DNA of 64,000 nt from Onthophagus taurus (taxonomy: Eukaryota; Arthropoda; Insecta; Coleoptera; Scarabaeidae): the NCBI RefSeq assembly GCF_036711975.1, contig NC_091968.1:2418001-2482000 (forward strand), read 5' to 3'. Within the stretch, counting starts at the first letter, position 1, and each line of letters starts with the position of its first letter. This document shows, one piece after another, positions 37,401 to 49,400 of the stretch. A program made the translations under genes and the position numbers. The notes under the pieces are model-generated. The model searched no databases. It worked only from the letters and a program-made list of their open reading frames with translations, and was not told the DNA's origin.

Positions 37401-40400
37401 GTAAACTTTAATTATTTCAAATTTATATAAATGATAAAAATAGCAGTAGCCATGAGTAACTATGGTAACCAATAATTTTTAACAATTCCCTGTTTGTCAA
37501 AAATTGATTTAGTAGCTTTTTGAGGTGTGGTGGCGCGCCATCTTGTTGGAATAACTGCCGTTGGAATTGAGTTGGATCAAAATTAGTGGGATGGAAGGAA
37601 TAGCACAGTTTTCAAAAATTTAAACATGTCTTTCCAGTTAAGGTTTCCTCAAAACTTTTGCGGATATTGGGTGTGCGCATTTTAATGTCTACAGTAAAGT
37701 AACTAAATTTAAAGTCTACTAGTATGTTTACTAGTAACTCTACTAGTATGGGATGTAATCACAAAGTCTCCTGATTTTTCAGCATATAATACGGTGGTGA
37801 GGGAAAAAAGTAGAGTTGCCATTTAAAAAAATAAACTTTTTGAGATACGGAAATTTGACGCACATTTCTGACCATCCCGTATAACTTTAATTAATAATTG
37901 TTGTTAAATTAAAGTGTATAATTGTTATTAAAAGACACCATTAGAAAGAGCAGAAAATTTTCAATAAGATAGATATGGTTCTAGAGTTTTTTCCTGCTCA
38001 TATAAGAAAGTTATCGACCCGAACAGGGTTTAAGAATGGCTAAAACGTGTGAATTTAGCAGTTTTTGGCCAAAAATGTACGTGTGCAAGCGCGTGATAGC
38101 CGCGTGTTATACACCACTAGAAAGAGCAGAAAATTTTCAATAAGATAGATATGTTTCTATAGTTTTCTTCCTATCAAATAAGAAGGTTGTTTAGAGGAAG
38201 AGTATTTAAGCATTTCTGCGTGTAGGGATAGACATTAAGGGTGATTTAAGCATGACGCCGATAGATATTAACCGACGAAAACCCGGATTGAGATAGCTGA
38301 AGGAGCGCCCTTTCTGACTGTGATAACAGTTTTTTAAAATTCGGTTTCGTAACAATTGCACAAGGCCTTGAAGTTTGATAATTTTGAGCTATTTTAAGTA
38401 CAGCGCGGTGTTCTTCATTTTTTATTGATCTTAATATCAACTTATCGGCAGACGAAAACCCGGTTTTAGATAGAGAAAGATTGAAGCTTTCAAGTGGTGC
38501 ATTTAGTTTTTCGCTATCCCTAATTATAAGGAAGATATCAACTAAGAAAGTAGATAGGAAATTACGGGTAAAAGTTTGTTGCTATTGTCGCACGGGTTAA
38601 TTAAAATCAAAAAATTGTTTTATTAAATTTGGAGAGTTAATAATTCTCGTTAATTTTTGCGTTTTTGTTCTTTATATCGTTTCATTAACGTAGTACGGGA
38701 CTAATTGCGATGTGAATCGATCGATTTTACCTTGGTACACCCTATTCAAAATCGCTCCTCGTTAAATGAGGCATAATAACGTATTGTAGTTTGAAATAGG
38801 GTGAAAGGTATCTTGACGAGTGTTGAATAAGGCTTTTATAAGTGTGTAGTTTGTGTAATTTGATCGATTTCCTGTTTCCAAGGGTGAATTAATTAATTAA
38901 AGTTCGAGAATTTTCGATTTTTCTTTTAAATTGTGTCGAATATGTGATGCAAAATAGAATTGTATTGCGTAAGGCACTGTTGGTGTAATGGTATCATGCA
39001 AGATTCCCATTCTTGCGACCCGGGTTCGATTCCCGGACAGTGCAACTTATTTTTTTTTTTTATTAATCTAATTAATATACTTTTAACGTTTTTTATTTTA
39101 ATAGGAAGAAGGTTGGAAATTAAACAGGACGAATTACTACCAAGAAGGTTGGTTGGCCACCGGAAATATTCGAGGGATTGTTGGGGTGACTTTTACAACA
39201 AGTCATTGTAAGAAAAATGTTGATTTTCCTCCAAGAACCAATTACAATTTACGTGGACACAGATCTGAGGTAAATAATAAAAGAATATTTTTAAACAAAG
39301 CTCGTTCATTCAAGCTAAAATTGCTCATTCCAATTAACTTACTCCAAATGACTCGGAAAACGTAACCATTCCCAGTTAAATGTACCATACACTCGAAGCT
39401 TTTACGACATCAATAATCATCTATTATCTCTCTCTCTCTCTCCCTCTCTTTCTCTTCACCAACGATGAAATGACGATATATCATATTACATTTCAATATG
39501 ATGTATAAATAAATTAAGGACGTTAGTTCTAGTTTTAAATGCTATACAGTACTAGGTTGTATATTTTGATTGAACTAAAACTAGAACTAACACTAGACCT
39601 AGACCAGAGCTGTGCCAGGTACTAAGAAAATAATAATAATAATATATATTTATTGGTAAAACCAAAAAAATTTACTATTACAAAAGAAAATATCAGATAA
39701 AAAGAATTATATATAAAAAAAATGAAGTACCAAATCATAAATAATAAGCAGTTTACCAAAGGAAACCGAGTCAATACACCTGATGGACTCAGGTGTTATT
39801 GTTTTTCATCGGTCCCTTGATCAATATAGAAAATATATACAGGATGTCCCGCAACGATTGTACAGTACTGCATCACCGTATTCTCTGATCGAAAATAGAC
39901 AAAAAAAGTCTAATAAACATAGGTCCGAAAATGGACCATTTTCGAGATATTCAAAGTTTTAGTTTCATAAGTTGACCTATTGTTAACATCATTAATTGTA
40001 ACGATTTAGGCCCACTTTTACCACCTCTTGATAAATTTAACCGATAGATAAATTGGCGCTCTTAGCCAATGAGAGCGTTTAAAACCGCTGTAACCATGGT
40101 AATTATCTATCGGTTAAATTTATCAAGAGGTGGTAAAAGTGGGCCTTAGATGCAGTAATTATATGATTACCATGGTTACGATGGTTAAGATAAAATTTAA
40201 TAAATAATAAGATAATATGAAGTTAATTAATACAGTTCATCAATAATTTAACAAAACAAGTAACAAAGACTGTCGAAGAAAATCGTTCAAGCAGCATAAA
40301 AACAACGAATATTTAACAAATTGGAAAAGATTCATGTCATAATTTGTTTTACTGTGCCAAATGCATTACTAATTTTATTTTTCAAATCCTGCACAATTTG

Positions 40401-43400
40401 AACGTCTTCAGAATAAACTATTTGTTTTAAATGTCCCCAAAACCAAAAATCTAACGGATTTAAATCTGGTGCACGAGGTGACCACGGGATAAGACCTCCT
40501 CGACCAATCCACTTATTGTCAAATCTGTTATTTAAGTATGCTCGAGTAGCGCGTGAATAATGTGCTGGTGCTCCATCATGCATAAAGTAGCAATCTTGTA
40601 GAATTTGTTGAGGTAATTCATCAAATGCCTCTGTAAGGTCATTTTGTAAAAAATGTATGAAAGCATCGGCTGTCAATCTCTTTGGAAGAAAAAATGGACC
40701 TAATAACTGATCACCTATAATTCGAGCCCATACATCAACACTGAATCGCCACTGATGATGAGTTTCTAGTATTGCATCGGGATTTTCATCATTCCAAACA
40801 TGCGCATTATGAATATTAAAAATTCCGCTTTAAGTAAATGTTACTTCATCTGTAAATACAATGTTTATGGGAAAGTCGACAATGTTACTACCTCTTCCTA
40901 TATGGCTCACCTACAAAAAATCTCTCTTTTTTCGCCATCATTTTCTGTTAGAGCTTGAATGGTGTTGTAATGATAAGGATAAAGCAACTGCTCCCTTAAA
41001 ATGCGGTGAACGGTTGTTTTGTTAATGTTTTCTTGTGCAGAATTTTTTCTAATGCTGGTTGAGGCCCTTTCATCAACTCTTCTCAAAACTGCTTCTTCTA
41101 ATTCCACCGGCCTTGTGGATATGGTGTAACATTACACCATATCCACCATCTCTTCCTTTTGAGTAATTAATAGGTGCCATACTTAAGTTTTATTAAATTA
41201 AATAGTAAAATAATAATTTCGTGAAGTATTATTATTATTATAACTTATCGTAATCATATTAACGACTTAATTATTATAAAAACAAATTAAAATTCATGAT
41301 GTTAACAATATCAACTTATGAAACTAAATCTTTGAATATCTCGAAAATGGACCATTTTCTGACCTATGTTTATTAGGCTTTTTTGTTTATTTTCGATCAT
41401 AGAATATGCTGATGCAGTATTGTACAATCGTTACGGGACATCCTGTATAAACAGAATCCGATCATGCAGTAACACAATAAGGTAAGAAAGAAGTGAAAGT
41501 AAAAGAAGAATAAAGGAAGGATCCGAAAAAGAAATAGAAAAAAAAAGAAACAAAAAGAAATAGAAAAAGAAGAAAAAGAAAAATAAATAGAAGAGGAAGG
41601 ATAAAAAAGAAGGGATAGTTTTATACATACTATATATATGTATATCCCGTCAAGCAAAAGCTTGTTTATTTTAAATCACCCTGCTGCCGAAGAACATATG
41701 CTTTGTAAAAAAAATTAAAACTACTCTTAGATTTATTGTTAATCTCAGTAGGAATGCTATTGATAAAATTAGGTATGCTATATGAAAAACATCGTTCAAA
41801 AATTTGCAATCTATGTTGGGGTATAGACAAGGAAGAACAACGACGGATATTGATGTTATGCACGTCACAGCGGTATCTCAATTTATTTAACAAGTAGGGA
41901 GGCTTTTGATTGAAAATAATTCTTCGATACAATATATAGTATGGGATATTTTATCTCGCTTTCGAATGCCAAATATAAAGCGTAAGCATACATTTTGCAC
42001 ACGTTGAACACGCAACGACTCGGCACAATCTAAGCAGGAGCCATATAGAACATCCTCATAATTAAAAATGCTTAACACCAGTGCATCACAAAGCTGCGCT
42101 CTCAGACGCTGATTAAACAGTTGTCTATTACCATATAGTAGCTTCAACGTCGCATAAGCACGCTGGAGAAGAGAAGCGACATGTTTACGAAATCTAAGAG
42201 TAGAATCAATAGTGATTCCCAGGTTTCGCGACTCATCAGTAATATTTAGCTTAACGCCATTCAATTTTAGATCCACAGATGTCTTGACCTCCCCAACGGC
42301 TCGCCGCCCCCCAAAGACCATAACCGACGATTTATCCGGGTTTAATTGAAGGCAAAGTTTTGAAGATTCCTCAACCAATCTTGTCAAATCAGAATTTATA
42401 CAATTTTGTGCATCAGGAAGGTCATTGATGTTAAAAGAATAGTAAAGTTGCGTATCGTCAGCATACATGTGAGCCTTACAACTTCTCAGTACATTATATA
42501 AATTGCAAGTGTAAATTAAATAGTGAATTGGACCAAGAACTGATCCCTGAGGAACTCCAGACGATACAGCACATTCAGTAGAGAAGTTGCCATTTACAGC
42601 TACCATTTGCCTACGACCAGTTAAATAGTTCAAAAATTAAAATAGTGACATTTTTCTGATCAATCTCACGAACAATGTCGTCGGTCACATCCATAGGGCA
42701 GCAGTGCAGCTGTATCCTTTGCGAAAGCCAGATTGCCGCATAGGTAGAATATTGAACTTATCTAAGTGCTCTCGCAACCTGTCAGCAATAATTTTTTCCA
42801 GTATTTTAGATATAACCGGCAAAATACTAATCGGTCTCAAGTCAATCAGAGCAGTTTTCCAAATGTATTCGAATACCGGGTATCGGTTATAATAATAATA
42901 ATAATTCTTTATTGATGATATGTCAGCCGAAGCTAGTTCACAAGTCATACATCAGCAGAAAATACAGAATATAAATGTATATTATTTAGACAAACACAAT
43001 AGTTTCTTGTTATGACGGAAAAACAGTATACAGTATGTCCCCGGATCGAGTTACAAAGAGGAAAATTTATTACTGATTTTTCAAACTTATCTCAGCATAA
43101 ATAATGCGTCGGATATGTTCAAACCACTAAATCACATAAATTTTATACTCTAACTATAAAAGTTAACTAATTATTCCCATTTTTATGTAAAAATTGGACA
43201 CTCCGCGAAACCCATGCTTGCCAGAACACTACGAAAGACAAGCGCAGCGTGAGCAGAATGCCCCCAACACAAAATGCCGTACGTTGTATGAGAATAAAAA
43301 TTTTCAAAATAAACAGAAAGTGCCATCTTCAACGATACCACTCTCACTAAGCTATGAATCAAATAAATACTGGTATTTAACCTTCTAATCAAATGAAGAA

Positions 43401-46400
43401 CATGGTCTTCCCACGTAAGTTTGGCATCAAGGTGAATTCCGAGATATTTAACTGAGCTATTGCCATTTAAAGTTTGCGTCCTCAATGAGAAAATTAGGGA
43501 CTGAGTTTTGTGTTCATTCACACTAAGACGATTCTCAGAAAACCAGTTAAAAATATTTTTTTTGGATTCATCAACTAGTTGCTCCAGATCACATAGGTTA
43601 CTAGATTATAATAATTGATAATAATTTCAAAGTGCACACTTTTACTTTTTCTTTTATGTTCATAGATGCCATCAATAAACCCCAAATATAGTCTCCCATT
43701 ATGTTTTCATTGTATTGGCCTTGATAACGTTGTTCGAAGCTCATAATGTCCTGGTGAAAACGTTCTCCTTCGTCCTTCTTCTGAATACGCTCCCATAATA
43801 AAATGAGCATGCAGTATATGTACTTTTAATGACATCCTGCAGCCCATGGCCTCAAAATTTGTTAGCATATTTTCAACTAGTTTTTGGTAGTTTTTAGCTT
43901 TGTTATTTGCTAAAAATCCAGAAACAACTGCTTTAAAACTGTTCCAACTACTTTTTTAGTACGATTCAACAACGTTGGACATTTTTCATCGGCGAAAATC
44001 TGTCTGATTTGCGGACCAACAAAAACCCCAGCTTTAACCTTTGCTTCTGATAACTTTGGAAAAAATTTTCTTAAGTATTCAAAAGCTTTTGAGGTTTGAT
44101 CCAGTTTTTTAACAAATTGTTTTATCAACCCTAACTTAATGTGCAGAGGCGGCATTAACACTTTTTCCGCTTCAACAATTGGCTCAAATTTTACGTTTTC
44201 TTTTCCGGCACAAAGTTCTATTCTTACAGGCCATGACCGTTGAGTATAATGCTTAGTATCCGCTCTGCTATCCCATAAGCACAAATAACGCGGATACTTT
44301 GTATATCTGCTTTGAAGTCCCATCAAAAATCTCACCATTTTAAAATCTCCAATCAGTTGCCAGTTATACTCGCGATAATTTACACGTTCAAGCAAAATTT
44401 TTACACTTTCATAATTTTCTTTAAGATGTACTGAGTGAGCGATTGGAAGAGATGCGAATTTATTTCCGTTGTGTAATAAAACAGATTTTAAGCTTTTTGT
44501 AGAGCTGTCAATGAATAACAGCCATTCGCTAGGAACACAAGCTATGCCAATTTCTTCGAACATACCTTTTATGTCCTTGCCAAGACAAAGTCCATCTTCT
44601 TTTGTGAAAAATGTTGAGAATGTTTCATGCCTAGTCCGCTGATCCGTGATATTAACATCATCAAGCAAATTCCACTGCTTTAAGCGAGAACCCAAAAGCT
44701 CTGCTTTACTTTTTGGCAAATTTAAATCTCTAATCAAATCATTCAAATCTTCTGTAGTGATGAAATGATGTTTTGGTTGTTCTGGTGTCGGTAAAAACTC
44801 CTTATCGGAATTACCTCTATGAAAACTAAGAAATGAGCTACTTTTCTGTGGTGGCTCAGGTACTGGTCGTGTCAGATCGTGTGCTACTGGACTCTACGTC
44901 TTTTACTCGGATTCACAATGCAAAAGTAGCAGTCGTTTACGTGGTCTTTTGGTTCTCGCCAGATTTTTGGTATTGCAAATTACATAGACCTTTTTTCACC
45001 TCGATACCAACCTAAAATATAGAAATAGAAATTAATATGTCTATTGTATTTAATTCACCATTTAATTAAAATTTGCTTACCTTCCAAGCATCTTTTACAA
45101 TAACTATAAGCAACATGTGGAGCCCTTGTCTTGTCTTGATTCCGAACAGGACAGTGAAAATATGTTTCGTAGGGTTCACAAAGAACGTGAGATGTATTTA
45201 GTTCATATTTTACATCTCGAACTTTAATAAATTGCCCACATACAGGGTGTCAGATAAAAAACGCCCCAAGCCGTAACTCTGTCATTTACATTCCGATTTT
45301 CATGAGCTAGGTATCAAATGAAATGATTTGATGAATACTATGATTCATGCTACAAATCAATTTTTTCCAAGGCCATCTTCAATTTTCTTCCGTTAGATAG
45401 AGATTATTTTTCTGAATCCATTGATGTACAATACATTCATTTTGAATGTAATTTTAGCAGAGAAAAGACAGCCTGTATATACAAGTGTCTTTTCTGTTGT
45501 GATAATTAAAATTGATAAAAAATTCAAAAATGAGTATTAGTACTATAACAATTACAAAAGCAAAGTTTATATCAAAAAAAGGTATTTTCTTTTCGTTTTT
45601 GTTCCATTAACCAGAAAATCATAAAATAAACTTTAGGATAACGAACAAAAATTTGTTTGTAGAGTCGTTTATTACACTGTATTCTTTTTAGCTGTCTATA
45701 GAGACTAAACCCGAATGTCTCCAGTTCTAGGTTTAGTGTTAGTTCTAGTTTTGCATTAGCACAGTCACTAGGAGTAACATTATACCTAGAACTAGAATCA
45801 TTTGGGTTTAGTCGCACGTTTCTTAAGACGGCTAAACCCGAATGATTCTAGTTCTTGGTATAGTGCTACATAACAATTAAAACTAGAACGAACACTAGAC
45901 CTAGAACTAGAAAGTTTCTACTGACGCACGGCTAAACCCGAATGTTTCTAATTCTAGGTCTAGTGTTAGTTCTAGTTTTACGCTATCACTATCACTAGAA
46001 CTAACACAAGACCTAGAACTAAAATCATTCGGGTTTAGCCGTCTTGAGAGACGTGCGGCTGAATCCGAATGTTTCTAGTTCTCGGTCTAGTGGCAGTGAT
46101 AAGTAGCGCTAGTTAACATAAGATATTATTATGTTGTATATTTTTATTGACTAGACCTAGAACTAGAAACATTCGGATTTAACCGCACGTCTCTCAAGAT
46201 AGCTAAACCCTAATATCTCTAGTTTTAGGTCTAGTGTTAGTTCTACTTTTACATTATCACCATCACTAGGTCTAGTGTTAGTCCTAGAACTAGAATCATT
46301 CATTAGTCGTCTTGAGAGGTGTGCGGCTAAACCCGAATATTTCTGGTTCTAGGCCTAGTGTTAGTTTTAGTTTTGCACTAGCACTGTAACTAGGACTAAC

Positions 46401-49400
46401 CCTAGATTTAGAACTAGAAACATTCTACACGCTATCTTTTTATATCATAATTTTTTTTAAAGGTGATAATGGTAAAATGGAACGAACCATACCAAAAATT
46501 AGCCTCTTGTGATAGTTCCGGTATCATTTTCGTTTGGATAAAATACGAAGGAAGATGGTCTATAGAGCTAATCAACGATCGAAGTACTTTAGTTACCCAT
46601 TTTTCATGGTCGCACGATGGGCGAATGGCGCTAATTTGTTATCAGGATGGATTTGTTCTTGTTGGATCGGTTGCGGGGCAAAGATATTGGTCTTCCATGT
46701 TAAGCCTTCAATCAACCATCACCTGTGGCATTTGGACGCCGGACGATCAACAAGTTTATTTCGGGACAACATCCGGTCAGATTATCGTCATGGACGTACA
46801 CGGCGCCATGGTTTCCCAAGTCCAATTAATTGCCGATGTCGGTATTAGCCACATGGCGTGGTCTTGCGAAAAATTTAAAATGGAAGAAGGAGATGATAAT
46901 GACCCAGGAGTCACAAATGCCGGTAAGAAGGAATCATTTTAATGGTTTGAGTTATTATTAATTTGTTTTTAGCTGAAAGAAAGTTTGTTTTGGCGGTTAG
47001 CTTTGAGAATGGAAATATTTATTTGTTGAAAACTTTCGATGATGTTTCCCCGATACAGATAACAACCGGTCTACAATCTCCTGTTTGTATGGAATGGAGC
47101 AATTCGAGGGAGCTACTTGCTATAGGAGGGATTGATAACGCCAGCCCGGAAAATGTGTACATAAATATTTTAAAGTTTTATAATGAAAAAGGAACTTTAA
47201 TTTATTCAACAGTTTTGCCTTATAACCAGGTGTGTTTATGAATTTATAATTCATCTTTTTTGATTAATTATGTCTCTCCATTCTATGTATTTCATTTCTT
47301 TATTAATTTCTTTCTGAGTTAAGTTATTAGAGATTCCATTTTTTTCCTTTCTGGCTTAAGTTTTAAACGAAAGCAGAAAAGTTAACTAGAGTGCAGAAAG
47401 AATTATATTTTTTTTTACTATTTGATTCATTTTTGCCATATTTTAATTTTCTTTTATTATTATTTTAGGCTCCAATAACAGCTTTAACTTGGGGCCACAA
47501 TGATAAAAGACTATTTTTAGCAACCGGAACTCACATCCACATAGCCTGGGTATCCAGAAGAATAGCTTCATTACAATTAATGTGTAGGTTAAAAATATAC
47601 AACTCTATCCAACAAGAAACCCAATTAAGTTTGCTTCCACTTCCGGCAAGGATAAGAAATTTAATTGGAAATCTTTTCGCTCAAACAATTCGAGTAAGAA
47701 TCCATTAATTATCGATTTTTTAAATAAATGTTTTCATTTTTTTAGTGTTTCGTCCCGGAAATTTCAGCATTAAGAGATTTCGTTTCAAAACCACCTTTGG
47801 GTTCAGTTCGATTACATTGCACAATGATTAGGCATGATGAAGACAACAACCATGTTTCTTCTGGGACTTGTTACACTTTGTATTTGGAGTATTTAGGTGG
47901 ATTGGTTCCTTTGTTGAAGGGAAAAAGAACGAGTAAAATCCGGCCTGAATTTGTGATTTTTGATCCTCAAGGGGAAGATTATGGATTTCAACTTCAGTGG
48001 TCGCCGGAGTCAAAGAGTTCTGGGTCTTCAAGTTACTCGACGAGTGGTGGAAACTTGGCCAGTGATTCTTCCGATTCTGAAATGGATGATGGGTGTACTG
48101 GGTCGCCTAGGATGCAAAGAAGGAAGAAGAAAAGGAATAAATCTTATACTAGGTTTGGAAATCCGGAAAAAAATTCTGGGCCAAGTTCTGGAGATGCTGA
48201 ACCTGAAGATTTATCTTACGTCGATACTTTACCGGAACATGTCCGCTTGGTTGAGGTTACCTCAAACATTTGGGGGACGAAATTTAAAATTCATGGTTTG
48301 GTGGATTCGGTTCCAGCAAATCTTGGACAAGTTACTTATAAAACATCTCTTCTTCATTTACAACCGAGGCAAATGACCTTGGTTATAACGGAATTACGCG
48401 ATGATTACCCAATAGTTCCCGATCCAAATTTCAATCCAAATTTGTTTTCGGAAGACGAAGAAGATTCTGACCCAAAAAATAAAAGTAGTTTACAAAAAGT
48501 TTCTTTAGAAAATTGTCCACCGATAGCCCCAATGTCGCCGAGGGGAAATCGCGTCTTAAGACAAAAATTATCAAACAACTATTTAAGCATTGACATTCCA
48601 AGATGCACCCCATCTTTAGCGAAACCAGAAAGTTATGAAGATGATTCGGAGAGATCTTTTAGAAGTGGTAACTCTCGCCACGCTGTTTCGCCACTTTGTT
48701 GTGAAGGTTCCGTGCCTTCATTGCAATCCCCAAAGAATGCTGTAGCCCCGGGTGATATTATTTTTGATAGACCATCACCCCAAATCGTTCAAGATATAAA
48801 ATACAAAAACATCCCACTCTCTTTAAATCTAAAAAAGAATCAAGAAGAACCAAAGAAAGACATAAAAATAAAAGAATCCCAACCGGGTCCTTCAAACGAT
48901 AACTCAATGTTTCATAACTTAATCCCAGCAGATTCAATGATACGAAGTTGCAGTGTGGGTTATTTAGACTCCATGGTCGATGGGTTAGTCCCAAGCGATT
49001 TAGCACTCCAAATGTTGCGAAAAGAAGCCCCAAAAAGATTAGTTTTAGTTAACAGAAAACACAAGCACAAAAAGAATCATAAAAAACCCGCCACACCCGA
49101 GCAACCCCAAGAAAACCAAAAGAAATTAAAAAATTGCGGCAAATCAAAAAGCTTAGATTCAAGCGATTTACTTTGCAACTCACTAGAAAGCATAGGAAAT
49201 TTACAAAAAGAAGTGAACCACCTCGAAGTAGTCCCCGAAATAAAACCGAACACATCAAACGAAACATCACCAACATCAACGGCAACCACAACAACAGGAA
49301 ACAATAACACGAACAAATTAAATAACCACAACAACAACAACAACAATAACCTAAACAACAACATAAACAACATTAAAAAAGAAGGTAACTCGAAGCTAAG

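Larger units (their letters stand above)
34036..38598. mobile_element. large inverted-repeat element, piggyBac-like termini
   Basis: The ends are inverted copies of CCCGTGCGACGATAGCAAC. The right end is followed by TTAA; the left is preceded by TTAA plus three A. Homology continues inward for about 480 bp on the left (to ~34520) and up to 670 bp on the right (from ~37930), where a ~65-bp segment is duplicated (37944 and 38113). CCC termini and a TTAA target are the piggyBac pattern, but no transposase is present. The interior carries two copies of one MITE and a 122-bp satellite. Confidence 0.72.
39840..41445 (-). mobile_element. mariner-type transposon (DD41D), 1606 bp
   Basis: Termini CAGGATGTCCCGCAACGATT and the inverted AATCGTTACGGGACATCCTG, flanked by TA on both sides. 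Inverted repeats extend about 155 bp at roughly 90% identity. It encodes a decayed transposase on the minus strand and contains a 137-bp Harbinger-type MITE in its left part. Confidence 0.93.
39628..42888 (-). mobile_element. non-LTR retrotransposon, 5'-truncated, carrying a mariner in its 3'UTR
   Basis: On the minus strand the RT runs from 42888 to 41666, then a purine-poor 3'UTR, interrupted by the mariner at 39840-41445, and ends in an (ATT)n tail at 39628-39643. Same general family as the element at the left window edge. Confidence 0.85.

Noticed and set aside
41397..41657. Phe/Ser-rich minus-strand frames next to the mariner
   Set aside because: They translate a purine-rich low-complexity tract in a retrotransposon 3'UTR.
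44833..45015. Plus-strand 60-codon frame near the transposon protein
   Set aside because: Shadow of the minus-strand coding remnant ([13 protein letters not shown] region).
48758..49373. Several minus-strand frames opposite Tusp exon 6
   Set aside because: Leu/Phe-rich shadows of the low-complexity coding strand, with no domain features.
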